The notes: generated by a model from the letters alone, not told the origin. 64,000 nucleotides of DNA from Pseudomonas entomophila (GCF_013523165.1 NZ_JAAMQI010000008.1:146913-210912); one strand, 5' to 3'; shown: positions 1 through 10,003, counted from the stretch's first letter. Made by a program: numbers and translations.

Positions 1-29
1 GCCGGGTCAAAATCGAGATGATCTCTATC

Positions 30-1454
30 ATGTCCTCCGCTGCATCGTTCCGTGTCGAAAAAGATCTGCTTGGTACCCTCGAAGTCCCTGCCGATGCGTA
101 CTACGGCATCCAGACGCTTCGCGCCACCAACAACTTCCACCTGTCCGGCGTCCCGCTGTCGCACTACCCGAAGCTGGTCGTGGGTCTGGCGATGGTCAAG
201 CAAGCCGCGGCCGATGCGAACCGTGAGCTGGGCCACCTGAGCGAGGCCAAGCACGCCGCCATCAGCGAAGCCTGCGCACGCCTGATCCGTGGCGACTACC
301 ACGAGCAGTTCGTGGTGGACATGATCCAGGGTGGCGCCGGTACCTCGACCAACATGAACGCCAACGAGGTCATCGCCAACATCGCGCTGGAGGTCATGGG
401 CCGCCAGAAAGGCGAATACCAGTACCTGCACCCGAACAATGACGTGAACATGGCGCAGTCGACCAACGACGCCTATCCGACCGCCATTCGCCTGGGCCTG
501 CTGCTGGGTCACGACACCCTGCTGGCCAGCCTCGACAGCCTGATCCAGGCCTTCGCCGGCAAAGGCCAGGAATTCGACCACGTCCTGAAGATGGGCCGTA
601 CCCAGCTGCAGGATGCCGTGCCGATGACCCTCGGCCAGGAATTCCGCGCCTTCGCCACCACGCTGACCGAAGACCTCAACCGTCTGCGCAGCCTGGCACC
701 GGAGCTGCTGACCGAAGTCAACCTGGGCGGTACCGCCATCGGCACCGGCATCAACGCCGACCCTGGCTACCAGGCCCTGGCCGTGCAGCGCCTGGCGCTG
801 ATCAGCGGCCAGCCGCTGGTTCCGGCGGCCGACCTGATCGAGGCGACGTCCGACATGGGCGCCTTCGTGCTGTTCTCCGGCATGCTCAAGCGTACCGCGG
901 TCAAGCTGTCGAAGATCTGCAACGACCTGCGCCTGCTCTCCAGCGGCCCACGCACCGGCATCAACGAGATCAACCTGCCTGCGCGTCAGCCCGGCAGCTC
1001 GATCATGCCAGGCAAGGTCAACCCGGTGATTCCGGAAGCGGTCAACCAGGTGGCCTTCGCCATCATGGGCAACGACCTGGCGCTGACCGTCGCGGCCGAA
1101 GGTGGCCAGCTGCAGCTCAACGTCATGGAGCCGCTGATCGCCTACAAGATCTTCGACTCGATCCGCCTGTTGCAACGCGCCATGGACATGCTGCGCGAGC
1201 ACTGCGTGGTCGGCATCACTGCCAACGAACAGCGTTGCCGTGAGCTGGTCGAGCATTCGATCGGCCTGGTCACTGCCCTGAACCCTTACATCGGCTACGA
1301 GAACTCCACCCGTATCGCCCGTGTCGCCCTGGAAACCGGGCGCGGCGTGCTGGAACTGGTTCGCGAAGAAGGCCTTCTGGACGACGCGATGCTCGATGAC
1401 ATCCTGCGTCCGGAAAACATGATCGCACCCCGTCTGGTTCCGCTGAAGGCGTGA
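30..1454 (+). CDS. aspA: aspartate ammonia-lyase (aspartase)
   Basis: Cytoplasmic lyase that deaminates L-aspartate reversibly to fumarate and ammonia, linking amino acid catabolism to the TCA cycle. The protein of about 474 residues belongs to the aspartase/fumarase superfamily: it has the GGAGTSTNMNANEV segment near residue 100 and the signature GSSIMPGKVNP near residue 321, which forms the flexible substrate-closing loop. Total length is normal for AspA. I chose the ATG at 30 (MSSAASFR) over the in-frame ATG at 18 because it matches the usual Pseudomonas N-terminus as I recall it; the true promoter lies outside the window. A class II fumarase is the main alternative, but the sequence reads as aspartase. 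A terminator follows at once. Confidence 0.93.
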   Translation: MSSAASFRVEKDLLGTLEVPADAYYGIQTLRATNNFHLSGVPLSHYPKLVVGLAMVKQAAADANRELGHLSEAKHAAISEACARLIRGDYHEQFVVDMIQGGAGTSTNMNANEVIANIALEVMGRQKGEYQYLHPNNDVNMAQSTNDAYPTAIRLGLLLGHDTLLASLDSLIQAFAGKGQEFDHVLKMGRTQLQDAVPMTLGQEFRAFATTLTEDLNRLRSLAPELLTEVNLGGTAIGTGINADPGYQALAVQRLALISGQPLVPAADLIEATSDMGAFVLFSGMLKRTAVKLSKICNDLRLLSSGPRTGINEINLPARQPGSSIMPGKVNPVIPEAVNQVAFAIMGNDLALTVAAEGGQLQLNVMEPLIAYKIFDSIRLLQRAMDMLREHCVVGITANEQRCRELVEHSIGLVTALNPYIGYENSTRIARVALETGRGVLELVREEGLLDDAMLDDILRPENMIAPRLVPLKA

Positions 1455-1507
1455 CCGACGCAGCACCGCTCACCAGGTCGAGGGACTAGACACCTCTCAA
1501 CCTTTGA

Positions 1508-1540
1508 GGGCCCGAGCCTAGCGCTCCGGGCCCTTTTTTT
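1508..1540 (+). terminator. Rho-independent terminator of aspA
   Basis: GGGCCCGAGC pairs with GCTCCGGGCCC with one bulge, followed by seven T residues. It sits 53 bases after the aspA stop and touches the end of the convergent MocR gene, whose stop codon lies at its edge, so it may serve as an end point from both sides. Confidence 0.85.
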
Positions 1541-3092
1541 ATGCCTGCGCTCCAGGCGTCCGCCCTGCGCGCCAGGCCTTGCGCAGCCGCATCGTCGCTT
1601 CGGCGATGGCAGGCTCCGGCACGGCAGCGAAGCCCAGCACCAGCCCCGTGGGCCGGTCCTCGGCGGTTTCCACAGGCCCCGTCCAGTAATCGCTCAAGGG
1701 GTTGATTTCGACCCCGGCCGTGCGTGCCGACGCGACCAAGGCCTGCTCGAGCGCCAGGCTCTCGACGTCGACCTTCACGTGCAGGCCTGCCACGACGGCC
1801 GGCATGGCGGCCAGGCCGGGAATGTCCGTGGGCCAACCGGCCTTGAGCACGTTGCGACGGCTGAGGGCGGCGCGGCGCATGCGGCGAATGTGCCGCTGGA
1901 AGTGCCCGTCGGCGATGAACCGGGCCATCACCTGCTGTGTGCCGACTTCGGAATGACGCACTGCGAGCGCTCGACGCTGGACAAAGGACGCCACCAGGTG
2001 ACGAGGCAAGACCAGATAGCCCAGCCGCAGGGCCGGAAACGCGATCTTGCCGAACGTGCCGATGTAGACGACGCGCTGCTGGCGATCCAGGGCTGCCAGG
2101 GGGGCCAGAGGAGCCCCGCTGTAGCGGTACTCGCCGTCGTAGTCGTCTTCGATCACCCACCCCCCGACCCGTTCGGCCCACTCCAGCAGCGCCAGGCGGC
2201 GTGCCAGACTCAGGGTGACGCCGGTGGGATACTGATGGGCAGGCGTGACGTAGACGGCCTGGCACCCTTCGAGCGCCGTCAGACGCTCCACGCATAACCC
2301 GTCCTTGTCCACAGGGATGCCTGCCACCTGGCACCCGTTGGCGGCAAACGCATGCCCTGCCGCACGGTAGCCGGGGTTTTCCACAGCCACACACCCTGCG
2401 TGTGGTACGAGCAGTTGTGCACAAAGGGTAATGGCCTCCTGGGCGCCCTGGGTGATCAGGATTTGATCAGCTGTGCACGTAAGACCTCTTGATCCGCGCA
2501 GGTAGGCTGCAATCAGCTCTCGCAATCCAGGGTCTCCCGCCGGATCGCCATAACCGAGCAGTGCAGGATCGGGGTGGCGCCAAAAGCCTGCCTGCAGGGC
2601 ACTCCATACTTTGAAAGGAAAGAGATCGAAGGCAGGAACACCGACCCGGAAGGCCTTGGGTGGCGTACCAGGTGGCAGGGCCAGCACAGGCGACGCCAGG
2701 CGCTTCGAAGCGTCCGCGAAACCGAACTGACTGGACGGTTGGCCAGTGTCTGGCGCTACATTTGTGGATAACCCTGTTGATATCCCTGGGGGTAAGTCTG
2801 TGGATAGATCTGTGGACACATGCGTGAGGGCTTCGACATAGGTGCCATCTCCGACATGGCCTGCAATAAAGCCTTCAGCCTGGAGCTGATCATAGGCACG
2901 CACCACGGTATTGCGTGAAACGCCCAAGGCGGTGGCCAACACACGTGAGGCCGGCATGCGTGTGCCTGTGCTCAAGCGGCCGTCCAGCATGCGTTGGCGC
3001 AGGGCCTGGTACAGCTGTCGCGCCAGTGCCTGACGACCGTCGAACACGAGGCCGGCAGGATCGAACGGGAGGGAGACAGACGGTGGCGGCAC
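1539..3092 (-). CDS. MocR/PdxR-type transcriptional regulator (GntR HTH fused to aminotransferase-like domain)
   Basis: The 517-residue protein has an N-terminal GntR winged helix (roughly residues 15-85, with SRNTVVRAYDQLQAEGFI) and a large C-terminal fold type I aminotransferase-like domain (from about residue 140), the MocR architecture. Such proteins bind PLP and usually control PLP, GABA or taurine metabolism genes. The effector domain carries EDDYDGEYRY, typical of the family. The start is a GTG with AAGGG about 9 bases upstream. The linker at residues 88-125 is a repeat rich in Ser-Thr-Asp/Gly-Leu whose DNA contains DnaA-box-like units. It is divergent from a PaiB-like gene, a plausible target. 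Target and ligand cannot be read from the sequence. Confidence 0.85.
   Translation of the reverse strand: MPPPSVSLPFDPAGLVFDGRQALARQLYQALRQRMLDGRLSTGTRMPASRVLATALGVSRNTVVRAYDQLQAEGFIAGHVGDGTYVEALTHVSTDLSTDLPPGISTGLSTNVAPDTGQPSSQFGFADASKRLASPVLALPPGTPPKAFRVGVPAFDLFPFKVWSALQAGFWRHPDPALLGYGDPAGDPGLRELIAAYLRGSRGLTCTADQILITQGAQEAITLCAQLLVPHAGCVAVENPGYRAAGHAFAANGCQVAGIPVDKDGLCVERLTALEGCQAVYVTPAHQYPTGVTLSLARRLALLEWAERVGGWVIEDDYDGEYRYSGAPLAPLAALDRQQRVVYIGTFGKIAFPALRLGYLVLPRHLVASFVQRRALAVRHSEVGTQQVMARFIADGHFQRHIRRMRRAALSRRNVLKAGWPTDIPGLAAMPAVVAGLHVKVDVESLALEQALVASARTAGVEINPLSDYWTGPVETAEDRPTGLVLGFAAVPEPAIAEATMRLRKAWRAGRTPGAQA
2760..2825 (-). repeat. short degenerate repeats in the MocR linker, DnaA-box-like
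   Basis: The linker DNA repeats a unit close to TTATCCACAGAC. Read on the plus strand it contains a perfect DnaA box TGTGGATAA (2763-2771), TGTGGATAG (2799-2807) and TGTGGACAC. The encoded peptide is a low-complexity Ser-Thr-Asp-Leu repeat between the HTH and effector domains. Whether DnaA binds here is unknown; the repeat may simply be a linker expansion. Confidence 0.6.
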
Positions 3093-3182
3093 GGATTGGA
3101 CCCTTCAAGTGAACGCTCAATGGCTCTTACGCAGCGCCAATAGCCTGCCTACGATGGGGCTCTTTTCGCAAGGATCGCCGTC

Positions 3183-3812
3183 ATGTATACCGCCCGCCCT
3201 CATCAGGACCACGACTTCGAACGCCTTCACAGCCTCATGCGTCAGACGCGACTGGCCGTTCTGGTCACGCACGGCGAGCAGGGTCTGCTGGCGACCCATC
3301 TGCCTGTGGTCGTCGATGTCGACGACAGTGAACAGGGGACGGTGTACGGTCACCTCGCCCGCGCCAACCGCCAGTGGCAAGACCTGGCTGCAGGTGGCGA
3401 GGCCTTGCTCGTCTTCGCGGGCGCCAACGCCTACGTCAGCCCCACGTACTACCCGAGCAAGGCCGAGGACCCCCGCACGGTGCCGACGTGGAACTACCTG
3501 GCGGTGCATGCCTATGGCACGGCCGAAGTCATCCAGGACGTACCGAGCCTGTTGACGATCGTCACCCGCCTCACTGACCTGCACGAAGGCGGCAGGGCCA
3601 GCCCCTGGCAGGTGAGCGATGCGCCGGAGGACTACCTTGCCGGCATGCTGCGCGCGATCGTCGGGTTTCGCTTGCCGATCCATCGCCTGCAAGGCACACG
3701 CAAGCTCAGCCAGAACCGCTCGCAAGCCGACAGCGAAGGCGTGCGTGCAGGCCTGGCAGCCAGCCCCGACCCGCAGGACAACCACCTTGCCGCGCTGATG
3801 CGCCAACCTTGA
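3183..3812 (+). CDS. FMN-binding PaiB-family protein
   Basis: The 209-residue protein begins MYTARPHQDHDFERLH and continues with the split-barrel flavin-binding fold of the PaiB family (annotated as FMN-binding negative transcriptional regulators after Bacillus PaiB). ATHLPVVVD and YVSPTYYPSK-like segments are the usual conserved blocks, and the Trp-Asn-Tyr (TWNYLAVHAYG) is characteristic. It is transcribed away from the MocR gene, with the GNAT gene 10 bases downstream, so a two- or three-gene unit is likely. In Bacillus paiB is also paired with an acetyltransferase gene (paiA), which makes the arrangement suggestive. A direct regulatory role is not demonstrated by the sequence. Confidence 0.85.
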   Translation: MYTARPHQDHDFERLHSLMRQTRLAVLVTHGEQGLLATHLPVVVDVDDSEQGTVYGHLARANRQWQDLAAGGEALLVFAGANAYVSPTYYPSKAEDPRTVPTWNYLAVHAYGTAEVIQDVPSLLTIVTRLTDLHEGGRASPWQVSDAPEDYLAGMLRAIVGFRLPIHRLQGTRKLSQNRSQADSEGVRAGLAASPDPQDNHLAALMRQP

Positions 3813-3822
3813 AGGAGCTTGC

Positions 3823-4269
3823 ATGACCGACCTGACGTTACGCCCTGTCACCGCATCCGACCATGCCGCCTGGCTGCCCTTGTGGACCGCCTACCTGGCG
3901 TTCTACCAGACTTCGCTGGCCGATGACGTCAGCGCAGTGACCTGGCAGCGCTTTCTCGACCCTGCCGAACCGACCCATGCGGCCCTGGCCTGGGTCGATG
4001 GCGAGGCCGTCGGCCTGGTGCAGTGGATCTACCATCGTTCCAACTGGAGCCTCGAGCCTGCCTGCTATCTTCAAGACGTATACGTGGCCCACACACGGCG
4101 TGGCCTGGGCATTGGCCGTCGCCTGATCGAGCAGGTCGGGGCTGCCGCCCGTGCAGCCGGCTGCACCAAGGTGCACTGGCTCACCCACGAAACCAATGCC
4201 ACGGCCATCGCACTGTACGAGCGCGTGGCCGAGCGGTCCGGCTTCATCCAGTTTCGCCAGATGCTTTGA
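3823..4269 (+). CDS. GNAT family N-acetyltransferase
   Basis: A 148-residue single-domain GNAT acetyltransferase. The acetyl-CoA binding motif A is visible as VAHTRRGLGIGRRLIEQV (about residues 86-103), followed by NATAIALYERVAERSGF, the usual motif B. The ATG at 3823 has a strong ribosome binding site, GAAGGAG, 7 bases upstream. It follows the PaiB-like gene by 10 bases and precedes a second acetyltransferase by 17, so all three are probably co-transcribed. The substrate is unknown; polyamine or amino acid N-acetylation is possible by analogy with PaiA but is only inference. Confidence 0.88.
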   Translation: MTDLTLRPVTASDHAAWLPLWTAYLAFYQTSLADDVSAVTWQRFLDPAEPTHAALAWVDGEAVGLVQWIYHRSNWSLEPACYLQDVYVAHTRRGLGIGRRLIEQVGAAARAAGCTKVHWLTHETNATAIALYERVAERSGFIQFRQML

Positions 4270-4286
4270 CACGCCCGGAGATGAAC

Positions 4287-4988
4287 ATGACCCCTTCGCT
4301 TGATTGGCACCCCGCTACACGTCCGCCAGCCGACGTGCTGGACGGTCGCTTCGTGCGCCTGGAACCGCTCGACCCGGCCCGTCACGGTGACGACCTGTGG
4401 TCTGCGCTCCAGGGGCCGTCGTCGGACCCTGCGCTGTGGGCGTACCTGCCCTACGGCCCGTTTGCGGACAGGGACCTGTTCGATCATTGGCTGCGCGGCA
4501 ATGCCACGAGCCGCGACCCCCTGTTCTATGCCGTGGTGGCGCTCGACACGGGCCAGGTACAAGGCCAACTGAGCCTGATGTCCATCGTCCCCGAACAGGG
4601 CCGGATCGAGATCGGCCATGTCGCGTTCGGTGCCGCCATGCAGCGCACGCCCAAGGGCACCGAAGCGGTCTACCTGCTGGCCCGGCAAGCCTTCGCGCTG
4701 GGCAACCGTCGGCTCGAGTGGAAATGCAATGCCGAGAACGACCGATCCCAGCGCGCCGCGCAGCGGTTCGGCTTCACCTTCGAAGGCGTCTTTCGGCAGC
4801 ACATGGTGGTCAAGGGCCAGAACCGTGATACGGCCTGGTACTCGGTCATCGACCGGGAATGGCCAGCCTTGGCGCAAGCGTTCGAGGCATGGCTGAGCGA
4901 GGAAAATCAGTTGCCGGATGGACAGCGGAACAGCCTCGAAGACTGTCGAGCAGCGCGCGTGCAGGGGCTGGCAGGTCATGCGCCGTAA
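4287..4988 (+). CDS. GNAT family N-acetyltransferase (RimJ/RimL-like)
   Basis: Protein of about 233 residues, beginning MTPSLDWHPATRPPADVLDG, with the layout of the RimJ/RimL-type GNAT subgroup (FVRLEPLDPARHGDDLW near the N-terminus; VYLLARQAFALGNRRLEWKC and NDRSQRAAQRFGFTFEGVFR further on). The ATG at 4287 is preferred over the in-frame ATG at 4281 because the GGAG at 4277-4280 gives a 6-base spacing only to the second. Close family members in Pseudomonas are annotated as acetyltransferases of unknown substrate. The C-terminal 30 residues lie beyond the usual domain and may be poorly conserved. It ends in a convergent gap containing paired REP elements. Confidence 0.85.
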   Translation: MTPSLDWHPATRPPADVLDGRFVRLEPLDPARHGDDLWSALQGPSSDPALWAYLPYGPFADRDLFDHWLRGNATSRDPLFYAVVALDTGQVQGQLSLMSIVPEQGRIEIGHVAFGAAMQRTPKGTEAVYLLARQAFALGNRRLEWKCNAENDRSQRAAQRFGFTFEGVFRQHMVVKGQNRDTAWYSVIDREWPALAQAFEAWLSEENQLPDGQRNSLEDCRAARVQGLAGHAP

Positions 4989-5037
4989 GAGGCCCTTTTC
5001 GGACCTGTCGGCAATGCAGCGAAGCGGCCGCCGCAAT

Positions 5038-5062
5038 CGCGGGCAAGCCCGCTCCCACAGGG
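5038..5062 (+). repeat. REP element (first of an inverted pair)
   Basis: CGCGGGCAAGCCCGCTCCCACAGG-type sequence, the P. putida REP core with the internal palindrome GCGGGC..GCCCGC. It lies between convergent genes. The partner in opposite orientation is at 5203-5224. Confidence 0.8.
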
Positions 5063-5202
5063 TTCTGCAGACCGATACCGTTCGGCAGGCTGCACGGATC
5101 CTGCTGTAGAACTGGCTCACCAGCAATAGGCCGCGGTGCAGCCCGTGAAGCTCTCTCAGGCGTCGTGCAGACCATGCTGTCTGTCAGTCTGCACGGGCCC
5201 TA

Positions 5203-5224
5203 GTGGGAGCGGGCTTGCCCGCGA
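5203..5224 (-). repeat. REP element (second of an inverted pair)
   Basis: TGGGAGCGGGCTTGCCCGCG, the reverse complement of the core at 5038-5062, about 140 bases away. Together they form a classical inverted REP doublet in a convergent intergenic region and could fold in the 3' ends of transcripts from both sides. Confidence 0.8.
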
Positions 5225-5273
5225 TGGGCCGCGGCGCGGCCCTGGATGCCTGACTGCTCGTGTCAGCGCTGGA

Positions 5274-7082
5274 TCACCCTTCGATCTCGATCAGGATCTC
5301 ACCCGGCGTGACCCGGTCACCCTTGGCCACATGGATCGCCATGACCTTCCCGGCGATGGCCGCCTGTACCTCGGTCTCCATCTTCATCGCCTCGGTGATC
5401 AGGACGGCCTGACCGGCCTTGACCGTGTCCCCTTCCTTGACCAATACATCGACGATGTTGCCGGGCATGGTGGTGCTGACGTGGCCCGGCCCGCTGGCCT
5501 GCTTGCGCTTGCTGCTGCCACCGCCGACGAACTCGTTGAGCGGCTCGAACACCACTTCTTCCGGCATGCCGTCGATGGACAGGTAGAAATGGCGCTTGCC
5601 TTCGGCCTTGACGCCCACCCCGGTGATGTCGACCCGGTACGTCTCACCGTGCACGTCGATGACGAACTCGGTCGGCACGCCCTCCCCGCTCGGCGCCGCC
5701 ACTGCACCGGCTTCCGGAATCGGCAACAAGGCTTCCGGTACCAGGGTGCCGGCTTCACGCTCTTCGAGGAACTTGCGGCCGATGTCGGGGAACATGGCGA
5801 AGGTCAGGACGTCTTCCTCGCAACGCGCCAGCGCACCGATGTCGTTGCGCAGCTTGGTCATCTCGGGCTTGAGCAGGTCGGCCGGGCGCACGTCGATCAG
5901 CTCTTCGCTGCCGATCGCCTGACGGCGCAGCGTTTCGTTGATCGTCCCGGGCGCCTTGCCGTAGCCGCCTTGCAGGTAGAGTTTGACTTCGTTGGTGATG
6001 GTCTTGTAGCGCTCGCCCGCCAGCACGTTGAAGAAGGCCTGGGTGCCGACGATCTGCGAGGTGGGCGTGACCAGCGGCGGGAAGCCCAGGTCTTCGCGCA
6101 CGCGCGGGATCTCGGCCAGGACCTCGTTCATGCGGTTGAGCGCTCCCTGCTCCTTGAGCTGGTTGGCCAGGTTGGAAATCATGCCACCGGGCACCTGGTT
6201 GACCTGGACGCGCGTGTCGACCGCGGTGAATTCGCTCTCGAACTGGTGGTACTTCTTGCGCACGGCGTAGAAGTACAGGCCGATTTCCTGGAGCAGCTCC
6301 AGGTCCAGGCCGGTGTCGAACTCGCTGCCCTTGAGCGCCGCCACCATGGACTCGGTGCCCGGATGGCTGGTGCCCCAGGCGAAACTGGAGATCGCCGTGT
6401 CGATGTGATCGGCGCCGTTTTCCACGGCCTTGAGCTGGCACATGGCGGCCAGGCCGGCGGTGTCGTGGGAGTGGATGAACACCGGCAGCGACTGTTCGGC
6501 CTTCAGGGCCTTGACCAGTTCGCCCGTGGCGTAGGGCGTCAACAGACCGGCCATGTCCTTGATGGCGATGGAGTCGCAGCCCATGGCTTCCATCTGCTTG
6601 GCCTGGGTGACGAAGGCCTCGATGGTGTGCACCGGGCTGGTGGTGTAGGCGATGGTGCCCTGGGCATGCTTGCCAGAGGCTTTCACCGCCTCGATCGCCA
6701 CACGCAGGTTACGCACATCGTTCATCGCGTCGAAGATGCGGAAGACGTCGATGCCGTTGACCGCGGCCTTGGCCACGAAGGCCTTGACCACGTCGTCGCT
6801 GTAATGACGGTAGCCGAGCAGGTTCTGACCCCGCAGGAGCATCTGCAGGCGAGTGTTGGGCAAGGCCGCGCGCAGCTTGCGCAGACGCTCCCACGGGTCT
6901 TCCTTGAGGAAGCGTACGCAGGCGTCGAAGGTCGCACCGCCCCAGACTTCCAGCGACCAGTAGCCGACCTTGTCGAGCTTTTCGCAGATCGGCAGCATGT
7001 CCTCGGTGCGCATGCGCGTGGCGAGCAGGGACTGGTGGGCATCGCGCAGGATGGTATCGGTAACGTGGATTTTCTTGGACAT
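5274..7082 (-). CDS. pycB: pyruvate carboxylase subunit B (carboxyltransferase and biotin carrier)
   Basis: 602-residue subunit of the two-subunit anaplerotic pyruvate carboxylase; it transfers CO2 from biotin to pyruvate to give oxaloacetate. The N-terminal TIM barrel (VTDTILRDAHQSLLATRM, residues 7-24, metal- and substrate-binding; HSHDTAGLA with metal-binding histidines) is followed by the PYC/OADA domain and a C-terminal biotinyl domain with EAMKMET, the biotinylated lysine being about residue 567. It is often annotated oadA because of similarity to oxaloacetate decarboxylase alpha, but the adjacent biotin carboxylase gene and the absence of the membrane decarboxylase subunits favour pyruvate carboxylase. 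It lies 88 bases downstream of pycA. Confidence 0.92.
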   Translation of the reverse strand: MSKKIHVTDTILRDAHQSLLATRMRTEDMLPICEKLDKVGYWSLEVWGGATFDACVRFLKEDPWERLRKLRAALPNTRLQMLLRGQNLLGYRHYSDDVVKAFVAKAAVNGIDVFRIFDAMNDVRNLRVAIEAVKASGKHAQGTIAYTTSPVHTIEAFVTQAKQMEAMGCDSIAIKDMAGLLTPYATGELVKALKAEQSLPVFIHSHDTAGLAAMCQLKAVENGADHIDTAISSFAWGTSHPGTESMVAALKGSEFDTGLDLELLQEIGLYFYAVRKKYHQFESEFTAVDTRVQVNQVPGGMISNLANQLKEQGALNRMNEVLAEIPRVREDLGFPPLVTPTSQIVGTQAFFNVLAGERYKTITNEVKLYLQGGYGKAPGTINETLRRQAIGSEELIDVRPADLLKPEMTKLRNDIGALARCEEDVLTFAMFPDIGRKFLEEREAGTLVPEALLPIPEAGAVAAPSGEGVPTEFVIDVHGETYRVDITGVGVKAEGKRHFYLSIDGMPEEVVFEPLNEFVGGGSSKRKQASGPGHVSTTMPGNIVDVLVKEGDTVKAGQAVLITEAMKMETEVQAAIAGKVMAIHVAKGDRVTPGEILIEIEG

Positions 7083-7170
7083 TGTTATCTCCTTGGGGCT
7101 GCACGCGTCTGGCTGCTGGCGAAGGCCGATGGGTCGACCTGGCCGAGGCCCGACGCGCGCCGCTCGAATC

Positions 7171-8586
<1,416 letters not shown>

Positions 8587-8694
8587 TAGAGTCTTCCCAA
8601 AGCCGATGAAACAAAACGACCCGGCCATGCCGGTCCTTGCGTGACCCAATGCTGTCGATCAGTCGCTGGCTCACCCTAGCGCTGCTGATGAATA

Positions 8695-8739
8695 AACAAA
8701 AATCAATATTTGTTAGGTGCAGCATAAGCAGAAACTTAT
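8695..8739. promoter_or_regulatory. candidate LysR operators between pycA and pycR
   Basis: Two inverted repeats lie in the AT-rich part of the divergent intergenic region: AACAAA-N8-TTTGTT (8695-8714) and ATAAG-N6-CTTAT (8724-8739). Spacing and form resemble LysR-type binding sites. They stand between the starts of pycA and pycR, where an LTTR activator or autorepressor would bind. Binding is inferred. Confidence 0.5.
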
Positions 8740-8775
8740 ACTGAAAGCCCCTGACCTGGCCGGAGCGAATGAACG

Positions 8776-9738
8776 GTGCGTAAGTCATTGATGCGCATGA
8801 CATTGCGGCAGCTGCAAATTTTCAATGAGGTATGCGACCTGCGTTCCTACAGCCGGGCGGCCGTGGAAATGTCGTTGACGCAACCGGCAGTCAGCCTGCA
8901 GATCCGTCAGCTGGAAGAGCTGGTCGGGCAGCCCTTGTTCGAATACGTCGGCAAGAAGCTCTACCTGACCGACGCGGCCGAAGCCTTGCAACGGGCCAGC
9001 CGGGATATCTTCGGCCGCCTGGAGAACCTGGACATGCAACTGTCCGACATGCAAGGTTCACTGCAGGGCCAACTGAAACTGGCGGTCGAATCGAGTGCCA
9101 AGTATTTCGTGCCGCACTTGTTCGCGGCCTTCCGCCAGCGTCATCCGGAAGTGAACCTGACGCTGACTGTGGTCAACCGCGCCCAGGTGATTCGTCGCCT
9201 GTCGGACAACCGTGACGACCTGGTGATCATGTCCATGGTGCCGCAAGACCTGGAACTCGACTTCCTGCCCTTCCTGAACAACCCGCTGGTGGCCGTGGCC
9301 CCGCCGGCGCATCCGTTGAGCCGGCAAGGCTGCCTGCGCTTGCAGGACCTGGAAGCGCACACCCTGCTGCTGCGCGAGCAAGGCTCGGGAACGCGCCTGG
9401 CCTTCGAGGAATACTTCAAGGAAAAGCGCGTGCATTTCGGGCAGACCCTGGAGGTCGCCTCCGCCGATGCTCAACGCGAATGCGCCATCGCTGGCCTGGG
9501 CGTGGCATTGCTCACCCGCCATGCCGTCCACCTGGAATTGGCCACTGGCCTGCTCTGCGAACTGCCGGTCGAAGAGCTGCCGCTGTACCGCAGCTGGTGC
9601 CTGGTGCATTCCAAGGCCAAACGGCAGTCACCGGTGGCCCTGGCGTTCCAGACGTTCGTGCGCGGTGAACGCACGCGGGTCAACGAGATTGCGCAGCGCT
9701 TTTCGGGGGCGTCACGGCCGCCACCTGCCATAGGGTGA
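8776..9738 (+). CDS. pycR: LysR family transcriptional regulator, PycR type
   Basis: 320-residue LysR-type regulator with an N-terminal winged helix-turn-helix (LRQLQIFNEVCDLRSYSRAA, then LTQPAVSLQIRQLEELVG) and a C-terminal periplasmic-binding-protein-like effector domain. It is divergent from pycA-pycB, the arrangement of PA5437 (PycR) in P. aeruginosa, which was reported as important for lung infection in rats. The start is uncertain: GTG at 8776 has GGAG ten bases upstream, while ATG at 8791 or 8797 would shorten the protein by 5 or 7 residues without loss of the domain. The 3' end overlaps a small convergent gene by 59 bases. Confidence 0.88.
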   Translation: MRKSLMRMTLRQLQIFNEVCDLRSYSRAAVEMSLTQPAVSLQIRQLEELVGQPLFEYVGKKLYLTDAAEALQRASRDIFGRLENLDMQLSDMQGSLQGQLKLAVESSAKYFVPHLFAAFRQRHPEVNLTLTVVNRAQVIRRLSDNRDDLVIMSMVPQDLELDFLPFLNNPLVAVAPPAHPLSRQGCLRLQDLEAHTLLLREQGSGTRLAFEEYFKEKRVHFGQTLEVASADAQRECAIAGLGVALLTRHAVHLELATGLLCELPVEELPLYRSWCLVHSKAKRQSPVALAFQTFVRGERTRVNEIAQRFSGASRPPPAIG

Positions 9739-9898
9739 TCTCGCACAGGTCCGGGTAATCGGTGATCGTCTGCAGCAGCTGGCGCTGCTCGCAGTAGCTC
9801 TCGATCGCCCGGCGGTACGCCATCTGGCGCTGGTCCTTTTCCTGCTGCTTTCGCGCCCTTGCGTTGGGCTTGAACGAGCCATCGACGTCACGGTTCAT
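9680..9898 (-). CDS. small hypothetical protein, basic and glutamine-rich
   Basis: A 72-residue protein starting MNRDVDGSFKPNARARKQQE, with a strongly charged middle (KQQEKDQRQMAYRRAIESY). The ATG at 9898 has a very good ribosome binding site, AGGGAGA, 7 bases upstream, which is why I prefer it to the longer reading frame that opens at 9982. It overlaps the end of pycR tail to tail by 59 bases. I do not recognise a family. The clear translation signal supports it as a real gene; function unknown. Confidence 0.6.
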   Translation of the reverse strand: MNRDVDGSFKPNARARKQQEKDQRQMAYRRAIESYCEQRQLLQTITDYPDLCEITLWQVAAVTPPKSAAQSR

Positions 9899-10003
9899 GT
9901 GCCTGTCTCCCTGATCGAGTGCGGGAGCCTCAGGGTGGGGGAGCCGTTTGACCGTTGCGTGCACGAACGATGACGGCGCCATGACAGGCGATCGACGGTC
10001 GTG

